A stretch of 52,553 nucleotides of DNA, taken from JBEVNX01 sp040507895 (lineage in GTDB: Bacteria; Desulfobacterota; Binatia; JACPRU01). The notes beneath the pieces are model-generated. The model was given only the letters and a program-made list of their open reading frames with translations, was not told the origin of the DNA and searched no databases. Shown in pieces: positions 13,364 to 23,172 of this stretch. Where the stretch lies: assembly GCA_040507895.1 (NCBI GenBank), contig JBEVNX010000091.1:1-52553 (forward strand), given 5' to 3'. The position numbers and the translations under genes were made by a program. Each line of letters starts with the position of its first letter. The first letter of the stretch is position 1.

Positions 13364-13419
13364 GGCTTTCGGGTTGCAAGCGCCCTTCGGATGGTTACTT
13401 AGCAACCTAGTGATCGAAA

Positions 13420-13438
13420 TTTGCGACGCGCAAAGGTG
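13420..13438 (+). promoter_or_regulatory. Hairpin overlapping the dnaK ribosome binding site
   Basis: TTTGCG (13420-13425), loop ACG, CGCAAA (13429-13434). The last two bases of the 3' arm are the first bases of the ribosome site AAGGTG (13433-13438), 5 bases before the dnaK ATG. The geometry would let the hairpin limit ribosome access; the stem is short. Confidence 0.4.
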
Positions 13439-13443
13439 AATAC

Positions 13444-15372
<1,929 letters not shown>

Positions 15373-15410
15373 TCGAGGAGTCTCGCCTCCGCCGTCCGGG
15401 TCTACTGGAA

Positions 15411-15444
15411 AAGGAGGCGGGACCCCTGTCATACATAGATCCCG
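15411..15444 (+). promoter_or_regulatory. Split ribosome binding site with hairpin before dnaJ
   Basis: A strong AAGGAGG (15411-15417) lies 27 bases from the dnaJ ATG, too far for a normal site. CGGGA (15418-15422) and TCCCG (15440-15444) can pair and loop out the 17 bases between, bringing the site next to the ATG. A TAG in frame at 15436-15438 rules out an earlier dnaJ start. Confidence 0.4.
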
Positions 15445-16560
15445 ATGCCTCCCGCCAAGCGCGACCCCTACGAGGTGCTCGGTGTCGGTCGCGAGGCCTC
15501 GCAGGAGGAGATCAAGAAGGCCTACCGTAAGCTCGCGCTGAAGCACCATCCCGATCGCAACCCCGGCGACAAGGCTGCGGAAGAGCGGTTCAAAGACGCT
15601 TCCGCGGCCTACCAGATCCTCGGCGACCCGGAGCGGCGCGCGCAGTTCGACCGATTCGGACACGCCGCCTTCGATCAGCAGACCGGGTTCGGCGGCTTCG
15701 ATTTTAGCGCCGGCTTCGAGGATTTGTTCAGCGACATATTCGGCGACTTCTTCGGCGCCGGTCGTGGCCGTTCGCGGGGTCGCTCGCGCCGCGGCGAGGA
15801 TCTTCGCTACGACCTCGAGATCCAGTTCGAGGAAGCCGCCTTCGGGGGCGAGAAGAAGCTTTCGGTCCCTCGCTGGAAAGGCTGTGAGGCGTGCGGCGGC
15901 CGCGGCGCGAAGAGCGGCACGGCACCTCGCACTTGCCCGTCCTGTCGCGGCAGCGGGCAGTTGCGCTTTCAGCAGGGATTCTTCTCGATCGCCAAGACGT
16001 GCACGCAGTGCGGCGGCCAAGGCTCCGTCATCGCCGATCCTTGCGAGACGTGCGGCGGAGGGGGCCGCATACGCGTCACCCAGAACCTCAATCTCAAGAT
16101 CCCGCCTGGGGTCGACAACGGCTCGCGCCTCAAGCTTCGAGGCGAAGGAGAGGCGGGCATGGCTGGCGGCCCGTCCGGGGATCTCTACGTCGTCATCTCG
16201 GTCGCGGAGCACCCGCTCTTCGCGCGCCAAGGCAAAGACATCGTCTGTGAGCTTCCGGTGTCGTTCACGCAGCTCGCGCTCGGCGCGGAGGTCGAGGTGC
16301 CGACGCTCGAAGAAAAGGCCAAGCTGAAGATACCCGCGGGCACGCAGACGGGCGCCGTGTTTCGCCTCAAGGGCAAGGGCATCGCCGACCTGCAAGGGTA
16401 CGCGCGGGGAGACGAGCTGGTTCGCGTTCACGTCGACGTACCGCGCAAGCTCTCCGGGCGCCAGCGCGAGCTCCTCGAGGAATACGCTCGCAACGGCGGC
16501 GAGGAGGTCGGTCCGGTCAACAAGGGCTTCCTCGATCGCGTGCGCGAGATGTTCGGCTGA
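15445..16560 (+). CDS. dnaJ: Chaperone protein DnaJ (Hsp40)
   Basis: 371 residues, full class A DnaJ. The J domain (about 6-70) has HPD at 35-37 and is followed by a G/F-rich region. Four zinc repeats follow: CEACGGRG, CPSCRGSG, CTQCGGQG and CETCGGGG. Two substrate-binding beta domains and a C-terminal dimerisation helix complete it. It delivers clients to DnaK and stimulates its ATPase. It is 72 bases after dnaK. Confidence 0.96.
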   Translation: MPPAKRDPYEVLGVGREASQEEIKKAYRKLALKHHPDRNPGDKAAEERFKDASAAYQILGDPERRAQFDRFGHAAFDQQTGFGGFDFSAGFEDLFSDIFGDFFGAGRGRSRGRSRRGEDLRYDLEIQFEEAAFGGEKKLSVPRWKGCEACGGRGAKSGTAPRTCPSCRGSGQLRFQQGFFSIAKTCTQCGGQGSVIADPCETCGGGGRIRVTQNLNLKIPPGVDNGSRLKLRGEGEAGMAGGPSGDLYVVISVAEHPLFARQGKDIVCELPVSFTQLALGAEVEVPTLEEKAKLKIPAGTQTGAVFRLKGKGIADLQGYARGDELVRVHVDVPRKLSGRQRELLEEYARNGGEEVGPVNKGFLDRVREMFG

Positions 16561-16582
16561 AGCACCGCGCGGCGTCCGCAGG

Positions 16583-17908
16583 GTGGACAGGCACCCGGAT
16601 TCGGGGTGGGATGTCAGGGTGCTGCCGCCGATTTCGACGCTGCTGGTTTTTGTTGCGCTGCTCGCTGCACCGATCGGCGCTGCGGGACAAGCTCCGCCGG
16701 TGCCGCTGGTCCCCAGCCAATCGATTGCTCCGCCGCAGGCCATCGCCGCGCCTCCGGCCGTCGGCGTGCTGCTGCCGCTTTCCGGGCGATACCGGTCCTT
16801 CGGTGAATCGTGCCTACGCGGAATTCGCGTCGCGCTCGGCGCGCTCGAGGACCGAGTACCACTCGTACGCACCGTCGTCCTCGATACGCGAGGCGAACCG
16901 GCGGAAGCCGCAGCCGGCTATCAGAAGCTCGCGTCCGATCCGGGAATCCTGGTCGTTCTCGGACCCATGCTCACTCCCGAGGTCGAGGCGGTCGCATCCC
17001 CCGCGCTGAGCTACGGCCTCGCGACGTTCGCTTTCTCGCAGCGCCCGGTTCGCAGCGGCGGACCACTGTTTCGCTTTTCTCTCACCAAGGAGGACCAGGT
17101 CCATTCGCTCGCCCAGTTCGCCGTCCAAGAGAACGGCTTGCGGCGCTGGGCGACATTTCATCCCAACGACGCCTACGGGCGGGAGATCGCAGCGCAGTTC
17201 CGCATTGCAGTGGAAGTCCACGGCGGCCGCGTCGTGGCCGCCGTCGGCTACGACCCCGCCAAGAACGATCTCCAGGAGGAAGCCAAGCGCCTGCAGTCGA
17301 GGATCGGGGTCGCCGAGAACCAGCCGCCGCCGGTCGACGGCGTCTTTCTTCCGGATTCAGCGGACCGGCTGGCGATGCTCGTGTCCTACTTGACGTCCAT
17401 CGATCTTCGGGGCGTGCAGTTGCTCGGTGCCAGCGGCTGGGACCGGCCGCAGGAGCTGCTCGCAGCCGGTCCCTCGGTCGAGGGCGGGGTGTTCGTCGAT
17501 GGATTCTTCGTCTACAGCTTCCGGCCGGAAGTTCGCGCCTTCGTCGACGCGTATCGCGATGCATTTCACACCAATCCAGGCACGCTAGAGGCTTATGGGT
17601 TCGATGCCGCGATGCTGGTCCGCGAGGTTCTCTCCCGCGGGGCGCGCACGCGACCCGAAGTCCTCGGCGAGCTGCACCGACCGTTTTCACGCCGCGGTGC
17701 GACGGGGGCGACGGTGGTCACCGCAGACGGCCGCATCGAGAAAGGGCTGTTCCTTCTCAAGGTCGAAGAGGGAACGGTCCGGGAACTGGACAGCGACGCC
17801 GCGGCAGCGCCGATAGGTAACGCGCCGGTCGTGCCGGTGGACCCGGCCGATTCGCTGCGCCCGCCGCAACGGGATTCCCGCTCGATGGAGGACCGGGTTG
17901 GTCACTGA
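16583..17908 (+). CDS. Periplasmic ligand-binding protein (Leu/Ile/Val-BP / PBP-activator-like)
   Basis: 441 residues from a GTG start; a second GTG at 16619 would place the signal sequence (LLVFVALLAAPIGAAGQA) nearer the N-terminus and is a good alternative. The mature part has the type 1 periplasmic binding fold (Peripla_BP_6), seen in VGVLLPLSGRYRSFGESCLRGI, the hinge GILVVLGPMLTPEVEAV and the late YGFDAAMLVREVL. No permease or ATPase gene accompanies it, so an uptake role is not supported. Similar orphan proteins include LpoA-type activators of penicillin-binding proteins, but I see no decisive feature. It overlaps thiL by 11 bases. Confidence 0.75.
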   Translation: MDRHPDSGWDVRVLPPISTLLVFVALLAAPIGAAGQAPPVPLVPSQSIAPPQAIAAPPAVGVLLPLSGRYRSFGESCLRGIRVALGALEDRVPLVRTVVLDTRGEPAEAAAGYQKLASDPGILVVLGPMLTPEVEAVASPALSYGLATFAFSQRPVRSGGPLFRFSLTKEDQVHSLAQFAVQENGLRRWATFHPNDAYGREIAAQFRIAVEVHGGRVVAAVGYDPAKNDLQEEAKRLQSRIGVAENQPPPVDGVFLPDSADRLAMLVSYLTSIDLRGVQLLGASGWDRPQELLAAGPSVEGGVFVDGFFVYSFRPEVRAFVDAYRDAFHTNPGTLEAYGFDAAMLVREVLSRGARTRPEVLGELHRPFSRRGATGATVVTADGRIEKGLFLLKVEEGTVRELDSDAAAAPIGNAPVVPVDPADSLRPPQRDSRSMEDRVGH

Positions 17909-18875
17909 CCGCCGCCGCCTCTACGACCTCGGGGAGTTTGGATTCATCGCGCGTGTGCGCCGACTCGTGGCGTCGCGTGACGACGTGGAGGTCGGCATCG
18001 GCGATGACTGCGCCGTCGCGCGCGTCGGCCGCCGACGCTTGCTCCTCACCACGGACGCGCTGGTGGAGGGCGTGCACTTCCGTCGTTCGTGGGACCAACC
18101 CGCGGGGCTAGGCCGGCGCGCCTTCACGGTCAATGCCAGCGACGTCGCCGCCATGGGCGGCCGGCCGCGCTACGCGCTGCTGTCGCTGGCCGCACCGAAG
18201 ACGGCCCTCTCGGACGACGTGACGGCCATGGTTCGCGGCTTCGTCAAGGCGGCGTCGGCGCACGGTTGCGCCCTGATCGGCGGTAACCTCGCGGCAGCGC
18301 CCCGATGGATCATTTCGGTCACGCTGGTCGGCGAGCCGTGCGGTGAACCGCTGCTCCGGTCCGGGGCGCGGGCCGGTGATCTCGTCTACGTGAGCGGCAC
18401 TCTGGGCGGGGCGGCGTACGCTCGGGAGATCTTGCTCGGTCGCCGCTCCGGCAACCAGGCCGCAACCCTGCCGTTCCGCCGACCGATCGCCAGGTTGGCG
18501 CTCGGCGCGGCGCTGGCGCGGGCGCGGGCGGCGAGCGCGGCCATCGACGTGAGCGACGGCCTGCTCCAGGATCTGCAACACGTGTGCGAGGCGAGCGGCG
18601 TCGGCGCCGTCGTCGACGCGAGCCGATTGCCGTGCGCCCGGAGCCTCCGCAGGCTCACGCCCGAGAAGCGATTGGCGCATGCGCTGGCGGGGGGCGAGGA
18701 CTACGAGCTGGTCTTCACGGTGCGTCGAGCCCAGGCCGATGGACTCCCGCGGCTTTGCGCCGGCACTCCGATCGCGTGCATCGGTGCGATCGTTCCCGGT
18801 GCCAAGGTGCGGGTGGTCGGTGCGGACGGGAGCGGGGCGCGCCTCGCGCGTGGGTTCGATCACTTTCGACGCTGA
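17898..18875 (+). CDS. thiL: Thiamine-monophosphate kinase
   Basis: 325 residues. It phosphorylates thiamine monophosphate to the cofactor thiamine diphosphate. Motifs seen in order: IGDDCAV (Mg/ATP site), TTDALVEGVHF, NASDVAAMGG, IGGNL, AIDVSDGLLQDL and GGEDYELVFTV. The TTG start at 17898 has GGAGG 6-7 bases upstream and overlaps the end of the preceding gene. Thiamine diphosphate is the cofactor of SucA encoded later in the window, but no operon link exists. Confidence 0.95.
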   Translation: MVTDRRRLYDLGEFGFIARVRRLVASRDDVEVGIGDDCAVARVGRRRLLLTTDALVEGVHFRRSWDQPAGLGRRAFTVNASDVAAMGGRPRYALLSLAAPKTALSDDVTAMVRGFVKAASAHGCALIGGNLAAAPRWIISVTLVGEPCGEPLLRSGARAGDLVYVSGTLGGAAYAREILLGRRSGNQAATLPFRRPIARLALGAALARARAASAAIDVSDGLLQDLQHVCEASGVGAVVDASRLPCARSLRRLTPEKRLAHALAGGEDYELVFTVRRAQADGLPRLCAGTPIACIGAIVPGAKVRVVGADGSGARLARGFDHFRR

Positions 18876-18922
18876 GCCGCCTACTTTTCCGCGTCGGCGC
18901 AACCTGCGATAAGCGAGGCTCG

Positions 18923-19693
18923 TTGGATCCGAAGCGCATCAGGAGGCTTCTCGAGGACGTTCGCCGCGGTGCGCGGAGCGTCGGCGGGGCGCTCGACGAG
19001 TTGCGCCACCTGCCTTACGAAGACCTCGGCTTCGCCAAGGTCGATCACCATCGCTCGTTGCGCCAGGGTTTCCCCGAGGTGATCTTCGCGCAGGGCAAGA
19101 CGCGCACTCAGATCCTCGAGATCGCGCAGCGCCTGGCGGCCGGAGGCCACGACGTGGTGATCACGCGCATCGATCCGCCGGACGCCGACGCGCTGGCGGA
19201 ACGACTACCGGGGACCCGCTATTCGCACCAGGGCCGCATCGCCTGGCGCACCACGCAGCGGCGCAAGCCGCGCTTCGGGAGAGTGCTGGTCATCTCTGCT
19301 GGGACCGCGGATCTGCCGGTGGCGGAGGAAGCGGCGGTGACGGCGGAATGCGCGGGTTGCGAGGTCGAGCGCCTCTATGACGTCGGCGTCTCGGGGCTTC
19401 ACCGCTTGTTCGATCACGGCAGACGGATTCGCGACGCCGACGTGGTCGTCGTCGTTGCCGGCATGGAAGGCGCGCTACCGAGCGTCGTAGCCGGCTGGGT
19501 GGAACAGCCGGTAATCGCCGTGCCGACGAGCGTCGGCTACGGCGCGAGCTTCGGCGGCCTCGCCGCGCTGCTTTCGATGCTGAATTCCTGTGCCGCCGGC
19601 ACGACGGTCGTGAACATCGACAACGGCTTCGGCGCCGCCGTGGCGGCGCTGCGGATCCTGCGCCGCAGCCAACGAGCGCGCCGCAAGCGGTGA
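18923..19693 (+). CDS. larB: Nickel-pincer nucleotide biosynthesis protein LarB
   Basis: 256 residues from a TTG at 18923 with GCGAGG upstream; a longer upstream frame reads through thiL and is spurious. LarB carboxylates and hydrolyses nicotinic acid adenine dinucleotide in the first step to the nickel-pincer cofactor. The N-terminal DPKRIRRLLEDV and FPEVIFAQGKT regions and the PurE-like C-terminal domain fit. The latter has ISAGTADLPVAEEA, PTSVGYGASFGG and NSCAAGTTVVNIDNGFGA, with the conserved Cys223. larC and larE are not in the window. Its stop codon overlaps the next ATG (TGATG). Confidence 0.93.
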   Translation: MDPKRIRRLLEDVRRGARSVGGALDELRHLPYEDLGFAKVDHHRSLRQGFPEVIFAQGKTRTQILEIAQRLAAGGHDVVITRIDPPDADALAERLPGTRYSHQGRIAWRTTQRRKPRFGRVLVISAGTADLPVAEEAAVTAECAGCEVERLYDVGVSGLHRLFDHGRRIRDADVVVVVAGMEGALPSVVAGWVEQPVIAVPTSVGYGASFGGLAALLSMLNSCAAGTTVVNIDNGFGAAVAALRILRRSQRARRKR

Positions 19694-21066
19694 TGTCGGC
19701 GCCGATCACATCCGGACGAACCCGCCGCATGTTGAAGGTCGGCGCGCTCACGGGTCAGCTCGGCTCGAGCTACGCGTGGCAGAGCTTGCTCAAGCCTTTT
19801 CGCTCGGTCGATGCACACCGCCGCGAGCTTCTCGATACCCACGTGCGCAACGCCCTGCGCATCGTCGCGAGCTCCACCGAGCTTCGCGGCGCGTTCACCA
19901 AGCTTGTGCAGATGCTGTCGATGCGCGACGACCTGTTGCCGACCCAGGCGATCGACGTGCTGGCCGCGGCGCGGGCCAGTGTGCCGCCCATGCCCTACCG
20001 GATGATACGGGAACGGCTGCGCGCGGAGCTCGGCAAGCCGCCCGAGCGCTTGTTCGCGCGCTTCGAGCGCGAGGCGTTCGCCGCCGCTTCGCTCGGGCAA
20101 GTACATCGAGCGGAGCTATCCTCTGGCCAGAGCGTCGTGGTGAAGATTCAGTACCCGGGCATCGAAGAGACCGTGGAGCAAGACCTGCAAAACGTCAAAG
20201 CGCTCCTCCACCTGGCGACGCGCATCGGCCGAGATGTGATGGGGCGGCGCATCGACACGAGAGCGCTTCACCGAGAGCTCGCGGACCGCTTGCGAGAAGA
20301 GATCGACTACCGGCAGGAGGCGGCGAACCTGTCCCGCTTCCGCGAGCTCTTTGCCGACGACGACGAGATCGAGATTCCCAAGGTCATAGACCGGCTGAGC
20401 AGCCGTCGCGTGCTGACGATGACGTTTCTCGAAGGCTATCTGCTGTCGGACGTGCTCGCGCCCGGCGTGGATCAGGAGCTGAAGGATTGGGTCGCCTTCA
20501 AGTACTTCCGGGCCGTCTGCCGGCAAATCCTACGCTTCGGCGTGCTCCACACCGACCCGCAACCGGCGAACTATCTCGTGACCCATCACCCGAGGCTCGG
20601 GATTCTCGATTTCGGATCGATCCGCGTCTTTCCCGAGATCTTGCGTCGCGCGTACGTCAGGCTCGCGCAGGGCCTTCTCGAAGCCGATCGTGAAGAGATC
20701 GTCGCCGCTTGCCGCGCGCTCGACTACCTGGCCGACGACGACCCGCCCGAGGCGATGGTCGAGATCCTCCAGACGCTGTTCGAACCGTTGCTCGAGGATC
20801 GGGAGTACGACTTCGCCCGCTACCGGTCTCTCGACAAGGCGATCGAGGTCGCGACCGTGGCCGTCGAGAACGGACTCTATCGCACGCCCGGACACCGCCT
20901 GTTCCTCGTTCGCGCGCTGGTGGGTCTCGAAGCCTACGTGAAGCAGCTCGGCACGGTGGCCAATTGGCGGCGTGTCTTCGCTGAGGAGGTGGCCGCGGCG
21001 CGCGGGGCGGCGGATGCGCCTACGGATGCGGCGGCGCGGACGGCGGCTTCGCGGCGAATGCGCTAG
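19693..21066 (+). CDS. ABC1/UbiB-family kinase-like protein
   Basis: 457 residues from the ATG that overlaps the larB stop codon. Protein-kinase-like fold of the ABC1/AarF/UbiB family. The Ala-rich loop FAAASLGQVH, the Lys in VVVKIQYPG (near 151), EIDYRQEAANL, HTDPQPANYL (near 286) and LDFGS (near 306) are visible. The family's N-terminal KxGQ motif reads KLVQ (70-73), and the usual HADPHPGN reads HTDPQPAN. Members act in ubiquinone or other isoprenoid-lipid metabolism; the substrate here is unknown. Its 3' end overlaps the convergent gene by 47 bases. Confidence 0.88.
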   Translation: MSAPITSGRTRRMLKVGALTGQLGSSYAWQSLLKPFRSVDAHRRELLDTHVRNALRIVASSTELRGAFTKLVQMLSMRDDLLPTQAIDVLAAARASVPPMPYRMIRERLRAELGKPPERLFARFEREAFAAASLGQVHRAELSSGQSVVVKIQYPGIEETVEQDLQNVKALLHLATRIGRDVMGRRIDTRALHRELADRLREEIDYRQEAANLSRFRELFADDDEIEIPKVIDRLSSRRVLTMTFLEGYLLSDVLAPGVDQELKDWVAFKYFRAVCRQILRFGVLHTDPQPANYLVTHHPRLGILDFGSIRVFPEILRRAYVRLAQGLLEADREEIVAACRALDYLADDDPPEAMVEILQTLFEPLLEDREYDFARYRSLDKAIEVATVAVENGLYRTPGHRLFLVRALVGLEAYVKQLGTVANWRRVFAEEVAAARGAADAPTDAAARTAASRRMR

Positions 21067-21778
21067 GATCGAAGGTCTCGGGCGGGACCGGCGCGGCAGC
21101 CTTCCATTCGAGCGAGAGCACGTCCTTGGTGCGGATTTTGAAGTCCTGCATCGTCACTCGCTTCGGACGCCACTGCTGGCCGACCCGAACGAAGTCGTCG
21201 TTGCGGAGCATCTTCACGAGATTCGTCATCGTGCCCTTGTAGAGCAGCGCCTGGAGCATCGTCGCGTTCTCGCGGTCGAACTTGTAGACCATCAGCGCGT
21301 ACTGTGAGGGCGGTCTCTTGGGCTCGCAGACGATCGAAAAGCGATCCTCGCTGAGCTCGGCGAGCCGCATCGCCGCGCACCGCTCCGGAGCGAACGCGAG
21401 GACGTCTTCGGCGGTGAAACTCGTCGAACCGATTGCTTGATCCCCCTTGGCGTGGCTCGCCTTCCCGTCGCTCGCGATCCAGAGCTCGGCTGGCCCAAGG
21501 CCGAGGAGGCGGATCTTCGCCTTGTCGAACTCGACGTACGCCTGCGGCGGCATCCTCGGTCCGCTGCCCGCGCGCTCGATCCACACCAGGCGATCCCCGG
21601 TCTTTCCCTGCAAGCCCTCGCTCTCGATCGTTCCCTCGGCGCGCAGCGGGCTCGAGGGCTGAACGACCTCACCGACTGCTTGGAGCAGCCCCGCGAGCGA
21701 ATCCTCGGCGAACGCTCGGGCTACGAAGAGGAGCGATGCGAGTGCCGAGCCGAGCGCGAGGCGGACCATCGCCGGCAT
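21020..21778 (-). CDS. LolA-like outer-membrane lipoprotein-sorting family protein
   Basis: 252 residues with a clear Sec signal peptide (MPAMVRLALGSALASLLFVARAFA, cleavage probably after AFA). The mature part alternates beta strands: AEGTIESEGLQGKTGDRLVWIE, AELWIASDGK, and near the end QWRPKRVTMQDFKIRTKDVLSLEW. That late pattern resembles the LolA-like fold of proteins annotated as outer-membrane lipoprotein-sorting proteins. It ends in a Pro-rich tail. Location is periplasm. No partner genes are next to it. The fold assignment is by pattern only, so the function is tentative. Confidence 0.6.
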   Translation of the reverse strand: MPAMVRLALGSALASLLFVARAFAEDSLAGLLQAVGEVVQPSSPLRAEGTIESEGLQGKTGDRLVWIERAGSGPRMPPQAYVEFDKAKIRLLGLGPAELWIASDGKASHAKGDQAIGSTSFTAEDVLAFAPERCAAMRLAELSEDRFSIVCEPKRPPSQYALMVYKFDRENATMLQALLYKGTMTNLVKMLRNDDFVRVGQQWRPKRVTMQDFKIRTKDVLSLEWKAAAPVPPETFDPSAFAAKPPSAPPHP

Positions 21779-21869
21779 ATTTCGGTGCGCATTCGGCCGA
21801 AGTCAAGGAGGTCGTCACGCGCCTCGCGCTTGACGGGCCTCGGCTCCGCGAAGCATAGCGAGTCAGCCG

Positions 21870-22095
21870 ATGGCGAAAGACCGGGAGCGCGCCGATCCTT
21901 CTCACGCCGAATCGCAACCCCAATGGCGGAAGCGGGCCGGATGAGTGGGCTCGGCAGGCGGCCGGTCGCGTCGCGCAGCTCGCCTCCGCGCGCCTCGCGC
22001 GCGCGGTCTTCTTACCGCTCATCGGGCTCTTCATCGTCTACAAGCTCGTGTTGCTCGCCTGCGTCACTTCCAGCACGAAGAGGATCAGCAGGTAG
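21870..22095 (+). pseudogene. Possible frameshifted single-span membrane protein
   Basis: An ATG at 21870 gives a polar start (MAKDRERADPSHAESQPQWRK) that soon stops. A second frame with no start codon of its own continues with PDEWARQAAGRVAQLASARL and then a convincing membrane span (FLPLIGLFIVYKLVLLA) before a TAG at 22093. A one-base indel near the CCCC run at about 21922 would join them. This could be a real lesion, a sequencing error or chance; it is convergent with, and overlaps, the next broken frame. Confidence 0.3.
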
Positions 22096-22381
22096 ACGCG
22101 GAAGTCCCCGACCAGCCGGAAAGCGAGCCTGCAGAGGGTGGTTTCCGGCTCTTAGACCGAGAGCTGACGCAGAATAGGCCCGGTGACGAAGGGGTCGAGC
22201 ACCGTCTCGATCGCGAACACCGGAGCGTGGACGTTCAGGAACGGCGCCGCGCGCGGCTCCACGCCTCGGCGGCCGTGGGGCGGAAGAGCAGCCAGTAGAG
22301 CATGAAGAACGCCGGGACCGGGCACGGCGCGTATACGGTTTGCAGGTCGCTCTGGTAGATTTCGCGCCAGCTCGCGAACAT
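22039..22381 (-). pseudogene. Broken small membrane-protein gene
   Basis: From an ATG at 22381 the minus strand encodes MFASWREIYQSDLQTVYAPC and then PVPAFFMLYWLLFRPTAAEA, which looks like a genuine inner-membrane protein start. A TGA at 22237-22235 ends this frame. A second frame continues directly with APFLNVHAPVFAIETVLDPF and VTGPILRQLSV, meets a TAA at 22154-22152, and in the same frame continues with LAFRLVGDFRVYLLILFVLE before a TAG at 22039. One indel and one stop would restore a single membrane protein. No family name is recognised. Confidence 0.45.
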
Positions 22382-22468
22382 CGGCCGGACTTATCGTGCA
22401 TGCGGCCGCAGTGGCAAGCGTCCGTTCGGCCCGTTGCCGTTGGCGAACTTTCGTGGGAGAGAGCCGCC

Positions 22469-23164
22469 GTGGCGTCTTCCGGCACCGCCGATCATCCATT
22501 CACTCCGGATCTATTCGCGCGCGTGGACGAGAGCGACGATGCCTCGTTCTATGCGGCGCCCCGCAAGGTCGTCCACCTCGACGAACCGGCGATCGCGGCG
22601 GTCACCGCGTTCTTCGCCGAGCACCTGCCGCCGCACGGCGAGCTGCTCGATGTGATGGCGAGTTGGCGCTCTCACCTGCCGAAGGCGCTGCCGCGCAAGC
22701 GTGTCGTCGGGCTCGGGATGAACGACGAGGAGATGGCCGACAACCCGGATCTCGAAGCTCGGGTCGTTCACGACCTCAATCGCGATCCCGAGCTACCGTT
22801 CACGGACTGCACGTTCGACGCCGCCACGCTCACCGTCTCAATGCAGTATCTCACCAAGCCGATCGACGTGTTCCGGTCCATCGCGCGCTGCTTGCGGCCA
22901 GGTGCTCCGCTGATCGTCGTGGTATCGCATCGCTGCTTTCCGACCAAAGCCGTGAAGATCTTTCAGCAGTGCCAGACGATGCGCGAGCGCATGGAGCTCG
23001 GCATGGCATACTTCAGCTTTGCGGGTGGATTCACGGACGTGCTCGGCGTGGATCTTCGGCCTACGGTCCCGCCTGGCGAAGATCCCGTGAGAGCAATCAT
23101 CGGCAGGCGCGAGCGCCCCACCCCTGCAGCGGGGCGCCGCGGAGTGACGTGGCGTCGTCGTTGA
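22469..23164 (+). CDS. Class I SAM-dependent methyltransferase-like protein
   Basis: 231 residues from a GTG at 22469 (GGGAGAG upstream); in-frame ATGs at 22340 and 22400 are alternatives but add non-conserved sequence. The region GELLDVMASWRSHLP resembles motif I of a divergent methyltransferase family. VVGLGMNDEEM, HDLNRDPELPFTDCTFDAA, VSMQYLTKPIDVFRSIARCL and LRPGAPLIVVVSH follow the class I order. The substrate is unknown. The last 17 or so residues after IIGRR are low-complexity and overlap a GC-rich hairpin, suggesting that the original stop was lost. It is divergent from the broken membrane gene. Confidence 0.75.
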   Translation: MASSGTADHPFTPDLFARVDESDDASFYAAPRKVVHLDEPAIAAVTAFFAEHLPPHGELLDVMASWRSHLPKALPRKRVVGLGMNDEEMADNPDLEARVVHDLNRDPELPFTDCTFDAATLTVSMQYLTKPIDVFRSIARCLRPGAPLIVVVSHRCFPTKAVKIFQQCQTMRERMELGMAYFSFAGGFTDVLGVDLRPTVPPGEDPVRAIIGRRERPTPAAGRRGVTWRRR

Positions 23165-23172
23165 CGTTTTTT
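23152..23172 (+). terminator. Weak candidate terminator after the methyltransferase gene
   Basis: GCGTC (23152-23156) and GACGT (23163-23167) form a short stem with one G-U pair, followed by six T bases. A stronger GC hairpin (GCGCCCC / GGGGCGC, about 23113-23137) lies just upstream but without a T run. Together they may end transcription; confidence is low. Confidence 0.35.

Noticed and set aside
18584..18922. Upstream in-frame extension of larB
   Set aside because: It lies inside thiL and reads as Arg-rich nonsense; the TTG at 18923 matches the family N-terminus.
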